DNA of 64,000 nt. Origin: Cryobacterium sp. MP_M3. GTDB taxonomy: Bacteria > Actinomycetota > Actinomycetes > Actinomycetales > Microbacteriaceae. Of this stretch, positions 16,261 to 25,118 are shown piece after piece. The DNA lies in the NCBI RefSeq assembly GCF_015752155.1, contig NZ_JADOVI010000002.1, forward strand, positions 248,001-312,000, given 5' to 3'. A program made the position numbers and the translations under genes. Positions within the stretch are counted from its first letter, which is position 1, and each line of letters starts with the position of its first letter. Below the pieces are notes generated by a model. It was not told the DNA's origin. It made no database searches and saw only the letters and a program-made list of their open reading frames with translations.

Positions 16261-17937
16261 ATGCCCATCGACGTCTACGACCCGGCCCCACTCGAACCGG
16301 GCACGCTGCGGGTCATCCCGATCGGGGGGCTCGGCGAGATCGGCCGCAATATGACCTCGTTCGAGATCGACGGCAAGATCCTCATCGTCGACTGCGGGGT
16401 GCTGTTCCCTGAGGAGCACCAGCCGGGCGTCGACCTCATCCTGCCCGACTTCAGCCCGATCAGGGACCGCCTCGACGACATCCTCGGGGTCGTGCTCACC
16501 CACGGGCATGAGGACCACATCGGCGCCGTGCCGTACCTGCTCAAGCTGCGCCAGGACATCCCGCTGATCGGGTCGGGGCTGACCCTCGCGTTCATCGAGG
16601 CGAAGCTCAAGGAACACCGGATCACCCCGTACACCCTGCAGGTCAAGGAGGGCCAGAAGGAACGCCTCGGCCCGTTCAACCTCGAGTTCGTCGCCGTCAA
16701 CCACTCGATCCCCGACGCCCTGGCCGTGGCGATCAAGACCGTCGGCGGCACCGTGCTGCACACGGGCGACTTCAAGATGGACCAGCTGCCGCTCGACCAC
16801 CGGCTGACCGACCTGCGCGAATTCGCCCGGCTCGGTACCGAGGGCGTCGACCTCTTCCTGGTCGACTCGACGAACGCGGATGTCCCGGGCTTCACCCCCT
16901 CCGAGCGCCTGATCGGCCCGGTGCTCGAGGACGTCATCGCCCGTGCCCCGCGCCGGGTGATCGTCGCGAGCTTCTCCAGCCACGTGCACCGGGTGCAGCA
17001 GGTCCTCGACGCCGCCCACGCGAACGACCGCAGGGTGGCCCTGCTCGGCCGGTCGATGGTGCGCAACATGACCATCGCCGCCGAACTCGGCTACCTGCGG
17101 GTGCCGGAAGGGGTGCTGGTCGATTTCAAGAAGGCCGGCAGCATCCCCGACGACAAGATCGTCTACATGTCCACCGGGTCGCAGGGCGAGCCGATGGCCG
17201 TGCTCAGCCGGATGGTGAACATGGACCACCAGGTCGAGGTGGGTCTCGGCGACACCGTCATCCTCGCCTCCAGCCTGATCCCCGGCAACGAGAACGCGGT
17301 CTACCGCATCATCGACGGGCTGACCAAGCTCGGCGCCACCGTCGTGCACAAGGGCAACGCGAAGGTGCACGTCTCCGGGCACGCCGCCGCCGGCGAACTG
17401 ACCTACTGCTACAACATCCTCAAGCCGAAGAATGTGCTGCCCGTGCACGGGGAGTACCGCCACCTCGTCGCCAACGCCAAGCTCGCCGCCCTGACCGGGG
17501 TGCCCGACGCGAATGTGATCCTCGCCGAGGACGGCACCGTGCTCGACCTGCGCGCCGGCGTCGTGCGGAAGGTCGGCCAGCTCGACCTGGGCTACGTCTA
17601 CGTCGACGGGTCGAGCGTCGGCGAGATCACCGACGCCGACCTCAAGGACCGCCGCACCCTCGCCGAGGAGGGGTTCATCTCGATCATCATCGTGGTCGAC
17701 GCCTCCACCGGGAAGGTCATCGTCGGCCCGGAGATCCACGCCAAGGGATTCGCCGAGGACGCCTCCGTCTTCGACGCCGTGCGGCCCAAGATCGAGGCCG
17801 CCCTGGCCGAGGCCGCGCAGAACGGGGTGCGCGACACGCACGCCCTGCAGCAGATCGTGCGCCGCACGGTCGGCCGCTGGGTGAACGTGGCATTCCGCCG
17901 CCGCCCGATGATCGTCCCCCTGGTGATCGAGGCGTAA
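16261..17937 (+). CDS. rnj: Ribonuclease J, paralog 2 (dapA-linked)
   Basis: The 558-residue metallo-beta-lactamase/beta-CASP RNase has HGHEDH at residues 81-86, IGGLGEIGRNM, TGDFKMDQ, DSTNADVPG, SSHVHRVQQ, TGSQGEP and HVSGHAAAGEL. It ends with the C-terminal domain VGRWVNVAFRRRPMIVP. A strong AGGAGG (16252-16257) precedes the ATG. Placement directly after dapA is the usual actinobacterial rnj site, so this is probably the orthologous main enzyme. It is closely similar to the product of 1802-3508 through the catalytic core. The clearest differences are at the N-terminus and in the last ~120 residues. Confidence 0.95.
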   Translation: MPIDVYDPAPLEPGTLRVIPIGGLGEIGRNMTSFEIDGKILIVDCGVLFPEEHQPGVDLILPDFSPIRDRLDDILGVVLTHGHEDHIGAVPYLLKLRQDIPLIGSGLTLAFIEAKLKEHRITPYTLQVKEGQKERLGPFNLEFVAVNHSIPDALAVAIKTVGGTVLHTGDFKMDQLPLDHRLTDLREFARLGTEGVDLFLVDSTNADVPGFTPSERLIGPVLEDVIARAPRRVIVASFSSHVHRVQQVLDAAHANDRRVALLGRSMVRNMTIAAELGYLRVPEGVLVDFKKAGSIPDDKIVYMSTGSQGEPMAVLSRMVNMDHQVEVGLGDTVILASSLIPGNENAVYRIIDGLTKLGATVVHKGNAKVHVSGHAAAGELTYCYNILKPKNVLPVHGEYRHLVANAKLAALTGVPDANVILAEDGTVLDLRAGVVRKVGQLDLGYVYVDGSSVGEITDADLKDRRTLAEEGFISIIIVVDASTGKVIVGPEIHAKGFAEDASVFDAVRPKIEAALAEAAQNGVRDTHALQQIVRRTVGRWVNVAFRRRPMIVPLVIEA

Positions 17938-18116
17938 CCCGCTCCGGCGCCCCGCCGCCCGGCGCTCCCCACGCTCCGACCGGAGGAATTCGCGCCACGC
18001 GGGTTTCCCGGGCGCCGGGCACGGCGGGTCGCGAAAAACTCCATCCCGAACCGGTGAGACGACAACCGGGCGCAATCGCGTGGGCGTGGGGTGACCCGGA
18101 TGTCGGAGGGCGACGG

Positions 18117-18127
18117 TACCGTAGATT
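18117..18127 (+). promoter_or_regulatory. Candidate -10 hexamers before ftsK
   Basis: TACCGT (18117-18122) lies 7 nt before the ATG at 18130, matching the leaderless pattern seen elsewhere. An overlapping TAGATT at 18122-18127 is too close to that ATG. Whether the promoter is here or further upstream is uncertain. Confidence 0.3.
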
Positions 18128-18129
18128 TC

Positions 18130-21009
18130 ATGGCTACGAGCACTAAGTCGACCGGGCGCGCCCGCACCTCGCCTGCGCGCGGGACGGCCGCGCGAAAGCC
18201 CGCCCAGAAGACCGCAACCCAGAAGACCGCAACCCAGAAGACCGTCAAGTTCACGGCCGGCGACCCCGGCCCCGGACTGTTCGCCCGCATCTGGATGGCC
18301 CTCGCCCATGTCACCGGCGGCGCCGCGCGCGCCCTCGGCCCCGAACAGCTCTCCAAAGAGGAACGCCGAGACGGACTGCCCTTCTTCCTCGTGCTCCTGG
18401 CCATCGTGGGCGCGGTGATCGAGTGGTTCCTGATCAACAGCCCCGTGGCGCAGACCCTCGACGCCTGGACCTTCGGCGGCCTCTTCGGCCGTGTCGCGTT
18501 CGCCCTGCCCGTGATCATGCTGGTGTTCGCGGTCTGGCTCTTCCGCAATCCCAGTTCGGTCCACGACAACGGGCGGATCGGCATCGGCCTGTCGCTGCTG
18601 CTCGTGTCGGTCTCGGGCCTCTGCCACATCTTCGGCGGACAGCCGGCGCCCAGCGACGGCATGGAGGTGCTCGCCCTGTCCGGCGGGGTGATCGGCTGGA
18701 TGATCGCCGCGCCGCTGATCTACCTGACCACCGCCATCGGCGCCACCATCGTCGTGATCCTGCTGCTGGCCCTGAGCCTCTTCATCATCACGAAGACCCC
18801 GCCGAACCGGATCGGCGCGCGCAGCCGTGAGCTCTACGCCTGGCTGTTCGGCGCCCAGCTCCCCGACCCCGAGGAACGCGCGGCCGCCCGGGAGGCGAAG
18901 CTCGAGAAGACCGTGCAGGTCGAACTCGACGGCGTCGACGAGGACACCAGCACCCTGCCCTGGTGGCGGCGCAACACGAGCAAGCGCGAGGAAGACCCCG
19001 ATTTCAGCAGCCCGGTCAGCACGGATGCGCACCCCGCCGGGGAGGCGGAGCCGCCGGCATCCGACCCGCTGAGCACCCTGCTCGGCGGCGACGGTCGCGG
19101 CAGCTTCGCCACCGCGCTGGAGGGCGCCGAGCCGGCCGCGGGCGGCGACAAGGACCACGGCGACACGGACCACTACGGCACCGAGGTGCTCGAGGACCTC
19201 CTGCGCGCCGAGAACGCCATCAAGCGCTTCACCGGCGAGATCGACGTGCCGCGCGGCTCGGCCACAGGGCTGTACGCCGACGACCCGACCGGTCTCACCG
19301 AGGTGCTCCCCGGTTTCGATGAGCTCGACGCGGCCGCGCTGGCCCCGCGCCCCGAAGCCGCCGCCCCCGAGCCGGCAGCCCCCTACCAGCTGCCGTCGAA
19401 CACGACGCTGACCAAGGGCCCGCCGGCGAAGGCACGCTCGGCCGCGAACGACGAGATCGTGAAGTCGATCACCGAGGTGCTCCGCCAGTTCCAGGTCGAC
19501 GCGAAGGTCACCGGGTTCTCCCGCGGCCCCACCGTCACCCAGTACGAGATCGAACTGGGCCCGGGCGTCAAGGTGGAACGCGTCACCGCGCTGAGCAAGA
19601 ACCTCTCCTACGCGGTCGCCTCGAACGAGGTGCGCATCCTCTCGCCTATCCCGGGCAAGAGCGCCATCGGCATCGAGATCCCCAACACCGACCGCGAGAT
19701 CGTCACCCTCGGCGACGTGCTCCGCTCCGGCACCGCGACCAACAGCACCCACCCGATGACCATCGGGGTCGGCAAAGACGTCGGCGGCGGATTCGTCATC
19801 GCCAACCTCGCCAAGATGCCCCACCTGCTCGTGGCCGGCTCCACCGGCTCCGGCAAGTCGAGCTTCGTGAACTCGATGATCACCAGCCTGCTCATGCGCG
19901 CCAAGCCCAGCGACGTGCGGATGGTGCTGATCGACCCGAAGCGGGTCGAGCTCGCCGCCTACGCAGGGGTGCCGCACCTGATCACGCCGATCATCACCAG
20001 CCCGAAGAAGGCCGCCGAGGCCCTGCAATGGGTCGTCAAAGAGATGGACATGCGGTACGACGACCTGGCCAGCTTCGGCTTCCGCCACATCGACGACTTC
20101 AACAAGGCCGTCGTGAACAACGAGATCGTGCTGCCCGCCGGCAGCGCCCGCACCCTCAAGCCCTACCCCTACCTCCTCGTCGTCGTCGACGAGCTCGCCG
20201 ACCTGATGATGGTCGCCCCGCGCGACGTCGAGGACTCGATCGTGCGCATCACCCAGCTCGCCCGCGCCTCCGGCATCCACCTCGTCCTGGCCACGCAGCG
20301 GCCCAGCGTCGACGTCGTCACCGGCCTGATCAAGGCCAACGTGCCGTCCCGGCTCGCCTTCGCCGTGACCAGCGTCACCGACTCCCGGGTCATCCTCGAC
20401 CAGCCGGGCGCCGACAAGCTGATCGGTCAGGGCGACGCCCTGTTCCTGCCGATGGGGGCGTCCAAGGCCATCCGGGTGCAGGGTGCCTGGGTCAACGAGG
20501 CCGAGATCGAACGGGTCGTCAAGCACGTCACCCAGCAGGCCCGCCCCGACTACCGGCCGGATGTCTCGATGGTCGCCCCGCGCAAGGAGATCGACTCCGA
20601 CATCGGCGACGACCTCGAGGTGCTGCTCGCCGCTGCCGAACTCGTCGTCTCCACCCAGTTCGGCTCCACGTCGATGCTGCAGCGCAAGCTGCGGGTCGGC
20701 TTCGCCAAGGCCGGCCGCCTGATGGACCTGCTCGAGTCCCGTGAGATCGTCGGCCCGTCCGAGGGCTCGAAGGCCCGGGACGTGCTCGTCACGGTCGAAC
20801 AGCTGCCGAGCGTGCTCGCGCTGCTGCGCGGGTCGGACGAGCAGCACCACGCGGCCACCGCCACCGCGCAGGCCGCCGCGGCACACCAGGCCGACAGCGC
20901 CCCCGACTCCCGGTACGCCGGCGACCCGGTCGCGAAGATGTCCGAGGGGTACCCTGAAGAAGAGGCCGCCCCCGATGAGGATGCCTGGCAACTGACCGAC
21001 AGGGAATGA
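18130..21009 (+). CDS. ftsK: DNA translocase FtsK
   Basis: The 959-residue septal DNA pump clears chromosome dimers and trapped DNA at division. The N-terminus is basic with a short TATQK repeat (about residues 27-40). Four or five membrane helices follow (about 80-230), then a variable acidic linker. The RecA-like motor shows Walker [14 protein letters not shown], Walker [14 protein letters not shown] and the [19 protein letters not shown] motif. The C-terminal gamma winged-helix domain includes [25 protein letters not shown] use the ATG at 18130; an in-frame GTG at 18091 would add 13 residues. pgsA starts three bases after its stop codon, so an ftsK-pgsA-cinA unit is likely. Confidence 0.95.
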   Translation: MATSTKSTGRARTSPARGTAARKPAQKTATQKTATQKTVKFTAGDPGPGLFARIWMALAHVTGGAARALGPEQLSKEERRDGLPFFLVLLAIVGAVIEWFLINSPVAQTLDAWTFGGLFGRVAFALPVIMLVFAVWLFRNPSSVHDNGRIGIGLSLLLVSVSGLCHIFGGQPAPSDGMEVLALSGGVIGWMIAAPLIYLTTAIGATIVVILLLALSLFIITKTPPNRIGARSRELYAWLFGAQLPDPEERAAAREAKLEKTVQVELDGVDEDTSTLPWWRRNTSKREEDPDFSSPVSTDAHPAGEAEPPASDPLSTLLGGDGRGSFATALEGAEPAAGGDKDHGDTDHYGTEVLEDLLRAENAIKRFTGEIDVPRGSATGLYADDPTGLTEVLPGFDELDAAALAPRPEAAAPEPAAPYQLPSNTTLTKGPPAKARSAANDEIVKSITEVLRQFQVDAKVTGFSRGPTVTQYEIELGPGVKVERVTALSKNLSYAVASNEVRILSPIPGKSAIGIEIPNTDREIVTLGDVLRSGTATNSTHPMTIGVGKDVGGGFVIANLAKMPHLLVAGSTGSGKSSFVNSMITSLLMRAKPSDVRMVLIDPKRVELAAYAGVPHLITPIITSPKKAAEALQWVVKEMDMRYDDLASFGFRHIDDFNKAVVNNEIVLPAGSARTLKPYPYLLVVVDELADLMMVAPRDVEDSIVRITQLARASGIHLVLATQRPSVDVVTGLIKANVPSRLAFAVTSVTDSRVILDQPGADKLIGQGDALFLPMGASKAIRVQGAWVNEAEIERVVKHVTQQARPDYRPDVSMVAPRKEIDSDIGDDLEVLLAAAELVVSTQFGSTSMLQRKLRVGFAKAGRLMDLLESREIVGPSEGSKARDVLVTVEQLPSVLALLRGSDEQHHAATATAQAAAAHQADSAPDSRYAGDPVAKMSEGYPEEEAAPDEDAWQLTDRE

Positions 21010-21012
21010 CCG

Positions 21013-21612
21013 ATGGCCACACCACTCTCGCCCGTCGCGCGATCCGGCAACTGGAACCTGCCCAACCTGATCACGGTGGTGCGCATCCTGCTGGCCCCCG
21101 TGTTCATCTGGCTGCTGCTGGCCGACGCCGGCCAGGACGGCGCCCTCCGCTGGGCCGCAGCCGTGCTCTTCATCCTCGCCATCGCGACCGACGGGATCGA
21201 CGGCGCGATCGCCCGCCGCAACAACCAGGTCACCGACCTCGGCAAGCTCCTCGACCCGATCGCGGACAAGGTCCTCACCGGCGGGGCCCTCGTGTCGCTC
21301 TCAATCCTCGGCGAACTCTGGTGGTGGGTGACCATCGTCATCCTCGTGCGCGAAATCGGCATCACCGTCTTCCGGTTCGTCATGCTCAAGGACCGGGTGA
21401 TCCCCGCCTCACGGGGCGGCAAGCTCAAGACCGTGCTGCAGTCCGTGGCGATCTCGCTGGCCCTCGTGCCGCTCTGGCTGCCGCTCGGCGACTGGGTGCA
21501 CTGGGTGAACGCGGCGGTCATGGCCGCGGCACTGGTCGCGACCGTGATCACCGGGGTCGACTACCTCCTCGCAGCCCGCCGCGACAACCGCGGCGCCCGG
21601 GCCGCGAACTGA
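21013..21612 (+). CDS. pgsA: CDP-diacylglycerol--glycerol-3-phosphate 3-phosphatidyltransferase
   Basis: The 199-residue membrane enzyme makes phosphatidylglycerol phosphate. The CDP-alcohol phosphotransferase signature DGxxARx8GxxxDxxxD is present as DGAIAR with eight residues, then GKLLDPIAD (about 62-84). There are about five hydrophobic helices, and an N-terminal NWNLPNLITVVRI typical of PgsA. Translation starts 4 nt after the ftsK stop. In actinobacteria pgsA commonly precedes cinA and clgR, as here. A sibling CDP-alcohol transferase (for example a cardiolipin or PI synthase) is possible, but motif and context favour PgsA. Confidence 0.92.
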   Translation: MATPLSPVARSGNWNLPNLITVVRILLAPVFIWLLLADAGQDGALRWAAAVLFILAIATDGIDGAIARRNNQVTDLGKLLDPIADKVLTGGALVSLSILGELWWWVTIVILVREIGITVFRFVMLKDRVIPASRGGKLKTVLQSVAISLALVPLWLPLGDWVHWVNAAVMAAALVATVITGVDYLLAARRDNRGARAAN

Positions 21613-21617
21613 CGTCG

Positions 21618-22124
21618 ATGACCGCGACGCCGGACCTGACCGCCGATCTGATCGGCGCGCTGACCGCGGCCGGCCTCACCATCGCCGTGGCCGAGTCGCT
21701 CACCGGTGGCCTGCTCACGGCCGAACTCATCCGGATCCCCGGGGCATCCCTCTGCGTCAACGGGGGAGTCGTGGCGTACCAGACCGAGCTCAAGCACACC
21801 CTGCTCGGCGTGGACCCCGAGCTCCTGGCCGAACACGGGCCGGTGCATCCGGAGGTAGCCATCCAGATGGCCCGCGGTGTGCGCACGAGGCTTTCGACGG
21901 CCGGTCGCGACGCCGACCTGGGCATCGCGACGACCGGCGTCGCCGGCCCGGACCCCCAGGGCGGGCATCCGGTCGGCACGGTGTTCCTCGGGCTGTCCCG
22001 CGGCGGCGAGGGGTGGGCGATTCCGCTCCGCCTGGCCGGCGACCGGGCGGCGATCCGGGCACAGACCGTGGCCGGCGCCGTCGAAGCTGTGCACACCCTG
22101 ATAGCCGGTTCCCGCCCGGAATAG
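21618..22124 (+). CDS. CinA-family protein (nicotinamide-nucleotide amidohydrolase domain)
   Basis: The 168-residue protein consists only of the CinA C-terminal (PncC) domain. Visible motifs are AVAESLTGGLLTAELIRIPGAS, GGVVAYQTELKH and IATTGVAGPDPQGGHPVGTVFLGL. Members deamidate NMN to NaMN for NAD recycling. The N-terminal MoaB-like domain of full CinA is absent, which is normal for this actinobacterial form. The ATG is 5 nt after the pgsA stop with no Shine-Dalgarno, suggesting coupled translation. Confidence 0.92.
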   Translation: MTATPDLTADLIGALTAAGLTIAVAESLTGGLLTAELIRIPGASLCVNGGVVAYQTELKHTLLGVDPELLAEHGPVHPEVAIQMARGVRTRLSTAGRDADLGIATTGVAGPDPQGGHPVGTVFLGLSRGGEGWAIPLRLAGDRAAIRAQTVAGAVEAVHTLIAGSRPE

Positions 22125-22292
22125 TTCCCGAGACACGGCGGTTACACAGGACAGATTCACAAGAAAAGCCCAGTAGTCGTCGGTAGTCTCAGGGTGTCGG
22201 ATGAATGTAGTACTGTAAGCCATCCGCCACACCAGACACCAGACGCCAGTAGTTCACAAGCAGTACTCAGAAGGTACGAGAAGGAGGTTCCG
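22125..22292 (+). promoter_or_regulatory. clgR upstream region with inverted repeat
   Basis: The 168-bp gap carries a TAGTCT (22184-22189) as possible -10. It also has a GGATG/CATCC inverted repeat (22199-22203 and 22221-22225) around AGTACT, lying in the presumed leader. ClgR family members autoregulate, so this dyad is a candidate operator, but I cannot match it to a known ClgR box with confidence. Confidence 0.35.
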
Positions 22293-22601
22293 ATGATTCT
22301 TGTAAGACAGGAAATCGGCGATGTGCTCAGGGACTTCCGCCTGCAGAAAGGGCGCACTCTGCGTCAGGTTGCGAGCAAAGCCAGCGTGGCCCTCGGCTAC
22401 CTGAGCGAGGTCGAACGCGGTCAGAAGGAAGCGTCCTCCGAAATTCTGGCCTCCGTCGCAGACGCGTTGGAGACCCCGATCTCGGTCATCATGCGTGAGG
22501 TCGGCGACCGTCTCGCGGTCATCGAGGGAATCGACCGGTTCCCCGACACCGTTCCGGACGAACTGGTCGCCAACTTCGACACCGGTCTGATGGTCCGCTG
22601 A
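22293..22601 (+). CDS. clgR: ClgR-type XRE-family transcriptional regulator
   Basis: The 102-residue protein has an N-terminal XRE helix-turn-helix (about 5-65) with the recognition region LRQVASKASVALGYLSEVERGQKEAS. This matches ClgR, the activator of clp protease and DNA-repair genes in Corynebacterium, Mycobacterium and Streptomyces. The short C-terminal tail (IDRFPDTVPDELV...) is where ClgR degrons lie in relatives; here it ends in LMVR. The ATG at 22293 has an ideal AAGGAGG. Its position between cinA and recA is the conserved actinobacterial context. Confidence 0.88.
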   Translation: MILVRQEIGDVLRDFRLQKGRTLRQVASKASVALGYLSEVERGQKEASSEILASVADALETPISVIMREVGDRLAVIEGIDRFPDTVPDELVANFDTGLMVR

Positions 22602-22629
22602 CCGTCAGCCCGGTCACCATGGTCCCCGT

Positions 22630-22851
22630 ATGCGCCTGAGTGAATTCCGCCAGGCCCTGAAAGACGAGTTCGGCGAGAGTTACGGCCGCGTGCTCACCAG
22701 GGACCTCATCCTCACCGCCTTCGGGAGCACCGCCGACCAGGCACTGGCCGGCGGTGCTCCGGCACGCGACGTGTGGCTCGCGCTGTGCGCTGAGACCGAC
22801 GTTCCGAAGAGCCGCTGGTACGGCGCGGGGCTCCCCGCCGCGCGAAAATAG
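22630..22851 (+). CDS. DUF3046-family small protein
   Basis: The 73-residue protein beginning MRLSEFRQALKDEFG, with LTAFGSTADQALAGG and a C-terminal DVPKSRWYG, matches the small actinobacterial DUF3046 family that lies just before recA. Its function is not known. It starts 28 bp after clgR and could be in the same transcript. There is no membrane segment and no cysteine pair; composition is that of a small soluble helical protein. Confidence 0.82.
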   Translation: MRLSEFRQALKDEFGESYGRVLTRDLILTAFGSTADQALAGGAPARDVWLALCAETDVPKSRWYGAGLPAARK

Positions 22852-23163
22852 CATCCGCTCCCTCCGCACCCGCACCCGCACCCGCACCCTCCGGCGGTGC
22901 TGTGAGTTTCGACGACACGCCCGTGCCGAGAGCCAATGGCTCGAATACGTGTTCGTATCTTGATAGGCTCCTCAACAGCAGACGTCGACGACGAATTGTG
23001 CACGTGCGCCATGGTTTCCGGCCAGTGTCGGAGGTGCGGCGTACAGTCGGTTTTCGTCAGAGACAGACAGCGAATGCCTTGTCGAGAGCGGCACCCGGGG
23101 TCTTCCCGGCCGCCGCGGTCGACAGCCTATAGGCGCCGAAACGAATGACCGAAGGAGTCCACC
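22852..23163 (+). promoter_or_regulatory. recA promoter and leader region
   Basis: This 312-bp gap has no credible gene. It contains a CGCACC-type short tandem run (about 22868-22888), the candidate LexA box at 22941-22956, and -10-like hexamers TATCTT (22956-22961) and TAGGCT (22964-22969). About 190 nt of leader follows before GAAGGAG and the recA ATG. The long leader contrasts with the leaderless genes nearby. Confidence 0.6.
22941..22956 (+). promoter_or_regulatory. Candidate LexA (SOS) box upstream of recA
   Basis: TCGAATACGTGTTCGT matches the actinobacterial LexA consensus TCGAAC-N4-GTTCGA at 10 of 12 fixed positions. It overlaps or abuts the presumed recA promoter about 210 bp before the start codon. 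Confidence 0.75.
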
Positions 23164-24303
23164 ATGGCATCAGCAGCAGACCGCGAGAAGGCACTCGATA
23201 CAGCTCTCGCCCAGATTGACCGCCAGTTCGGCAAGGGCTCGGTCATGCGCTTGGGCAGCGACGAGCGAGCCCCCGTCGAGACCATCTCCACGGGCTCCAT
23301 CGCGCTGGACGTCGCGCTCGGCATCGGTGGACTCCCGCGCGGCCGCATCGTCGAGATCTACGGCCCGGAGTCCTCCGGAAAGACCACGCTGACCCTGCAC
23401 GCGATCGCCAACGCACAGAAGGGCGGCGGCATCGCCGCCTTCATCGACGCGGAGCACGCCCTCGACCCCGAATACGCGAGGAAGCTCGGCGTCGATATCG
23501 ACGCCCTCCTGGTCTCCCAGCCCGATACGGGTGAGCAGGCCCTCGAGATCGCCGACATGCTCGTGCGGAGCGGGTCGATCGACCTGATCGTGATCGACTC
23601 CGTCGCCGCGCTCGTGCCTCGCGCCGAGATCGAGGGCGAGATGGGTGATTCGCACGTCGGACTCCAGGCCCGCCTGATGTCCCAGGCGCTGCGCAAGCTC
23701 ACCGGTGGCCTCAGCCAGACCAACACCACCATGATCTTCATCAACCAGCTGCGCGAGAAGATCGGCGTGTTCTTCGGAAGCCCCGAGACCACCGCCGGTG
23801 GAAAGGCGCTCAAGTTCTACGCGTCGGTCCGACTCGACATCCGCCGGATCGAAACGCTCAAGGACGGCACCGAAGCCGTCGGTAACCGCACCAGGGTCAA
23901 GGTCGTCAAGAACAAGATGGCGCCGCCGTTCAAGCAGGCCGAGTTCGACATCATCTACGGCATCGGAATCTCCCGGGAGGGCAGCCTGATCGACTTCGGC
24001 GTCGACCAGGGCATCGTCAAGAAGTCCGGAGCCTGGTACACCTACGACGGCGACCAGCTCGGCCAGGGCAAGGAGAACTCCCGGAACTTCCTGCTCAAGA
24101 ACCCCGACATGGCCAACGAGATCGAGAAGAAGATCCTCTTCAAGCTCGGTGTCGGCCCTGAGGGTGCCGCAGCCAAGAAGGCCCAGCTCGCCGCCGACGC
24201 CGCGGCGGCCGCAGTCACGGCCGCTGCTGCGGCCGCGGCCAAGGAGGCCGGCCTGGACGCCAAGTCCGTCCCGGCGAAGCTCGCAGCGCGCAAGGGCGCG
24301 TAG
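23164..24303 (+). CDS. recA: Recombinase RecA
   Basis: The 379-residue RecA promotes strand exchange and LexA self-cleavage. Walker [10 protein letters not shown] is at residues 67-75; Walker B lies in [15 protein letters not shown]2-type [35 protein letters not shown] is fully conserved. The C-terminal tail is unusually rich in alanine (about 340-365) and ends in basic residues rather than the acidic tail of E. coli RecA. No intein is present. The start ATG has GAAGGAG 7 nt upstream. recX follows after 5 bp. Confidence 0.98.
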   Translation: MASAADREKALDTALAQIDRQFGKGSVMRLGSDERAPVETISTGSIALDVALGIGGLPRGRIVEIYGPESSGKTTLTLHAIANAQKGGGIAAFIDAEHALDPEYARKLGVDIDALLVSQPDTGEQALEIADMLVRSGSIDLIVIDSVAALVPRAEIEGEMGDSHVGLQARLMSQALRKLTGGLSQTNTTMIFINQLREKIGVFFGSPETTAGGKALKFYASVRLDIRRIETLKDGTEAVGNRTRVKVVKNKMAPPFKQAEFDIIYGIGISREGSLIDFGVDQGIVKKSGAWYTYDGDQLGQGKENSRNFLLKNPDMANEIEKKILFKLGVGPEGAAAKKAQLAADAAAAAVTAAAAAAAKEAGLDAKSVPAKLAARKGA

Positions 24304-24308
24304 CCGCG

Positions 24309-25067
24309 ATGGTGCACTTCGAACCGGCCGACGAGGTCACCCCGATCAGCGCGGCCCGCGCGAAAAGCAAGGCGCGGGCCGCGGCGAAGGCCCTGTCGGC
24401 CGAACCGGCCGCGGAGGACTCCACGGCCGGCACACCGGCACTGGCCCCGGTCACCTACCTGCGCGGTGCAGCCCCGACCGGTTCGGCAACGCCGGCGCCC
24501 CACGAGGCGCACGAGGAGGACGAAGATGCCCCGGCTGCGGCGTCCTCGGCCACCGCCGAGGCCGACGCGGCGGCCGAACGTGAGCACGCGGAGCAGATGC
24601 TGCTGCAGCGGCTGCGCGCACGCTCGCTGTCGGCCACCGAGGCACGCACAGTTCTGGCAGGCACCGAGATCGCCGAACACGAGATCGACGAGGTCATCGA
24701 CCGGTTCGCGGAGCTCGGCTACATCGACGAGGCCAAGCTGGCCGACCAGATCCTGCACAGCCACCACGAACGCAAGGGCCTGGGCCGGTCCGGGGTGCAG
24801 GCCGAGATGCGCCGCCGGGGCCTCGACCACGACCTCATCCTTGATAAGCTCGAAGAGCTCCCCGACGACGAGGCGGAACGTGCCATCGAACTGGCCTGCA
24901 AACGGGTGCAGCAACTGGGCCGCCTCGACGACCAGACCGTCGACCGCAGGCTGACCGGGTTCCTCATGCGCAAGGGCTATGCCTCGTCCGCGGTGCGCCT
25001 GGCCGTCAAGGCCGCCCTCGCATCCCGTTCCGGGTCCGGGGGAGCTTCCCGGGTGCGGTTCCGCTGA
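24309..25067 (+). CDS. recX: Regulatory protein RecX
   Basis: RecX binds RecA filaments and limits their activity. The conserved RecX domain occupies about residues 90-235, with the triple-helix repeats LRARSLSATEARTVL, IDEVIDRFAELGYIDE and GRSGVQAEMRRRGLDHDLI. The first ~90 residues form a low-complexity Ala/Pro/Glu extension, long for RecX but common in high-GC actinobacteria. The ATG at 24309 lies 5 nt after the recA stop with no clear Shine-Dalgarno, so translation is probably coupled. Confidence 0.9.
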   Translation: MVHFEPADEVTPISAARAKSKARAAAKALSAEPAAEDSTAGTPALAPVTYLRGAAPTGSATPAPHEAHEEDEDAPAAASSATAEADAAAEREHAEQMLLQRLRARSLSATEARTVLAGTEIAEHEIDEVIDRFAELGYIDEAKLADQILHSHHERKGLGRSGVQAEMRRRGLDHDLILDKLEELPDDEAERAIELACKRVQQLGRLDDQTVDRRLTGFLMRKGYASSAVRLAVKAALASRSGSGGASRVRFR

Positions 25068-25103
25068 TCGAGCGGTCCTTCCCCGCGCTCAGGGTTCGAC
25101 GCG

Positions 25104-25109
25104 TAAACT
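25104..25109 (+). promoter_or_regulatory. Predicted -10 (TAAACT) before miaB
   Basis: TAAACT lies 9 nt before the ATG at 25119, giving a leaderless or near-leaderless mRNA. Confidence 0.45.
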
Positions 25110-25118
25110 GAGGCCACT

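Noticed and set aside
18208-18245. 15-bp tandem repeat in the ftsK 5' end
   Set aside because: It encodes the TATQK repeats of a disordered N-terminal tail, common in FtsK of high-GC bacteria, and is not worth a separate finding.
16249-20991. A 1580-codon open frame on the minus strand opposite RNase J and ftsK
   Set aside because: It is antisense to two well-supported genes, low in complexity, and lacks any domain. High GC removes stop codons in this frame.
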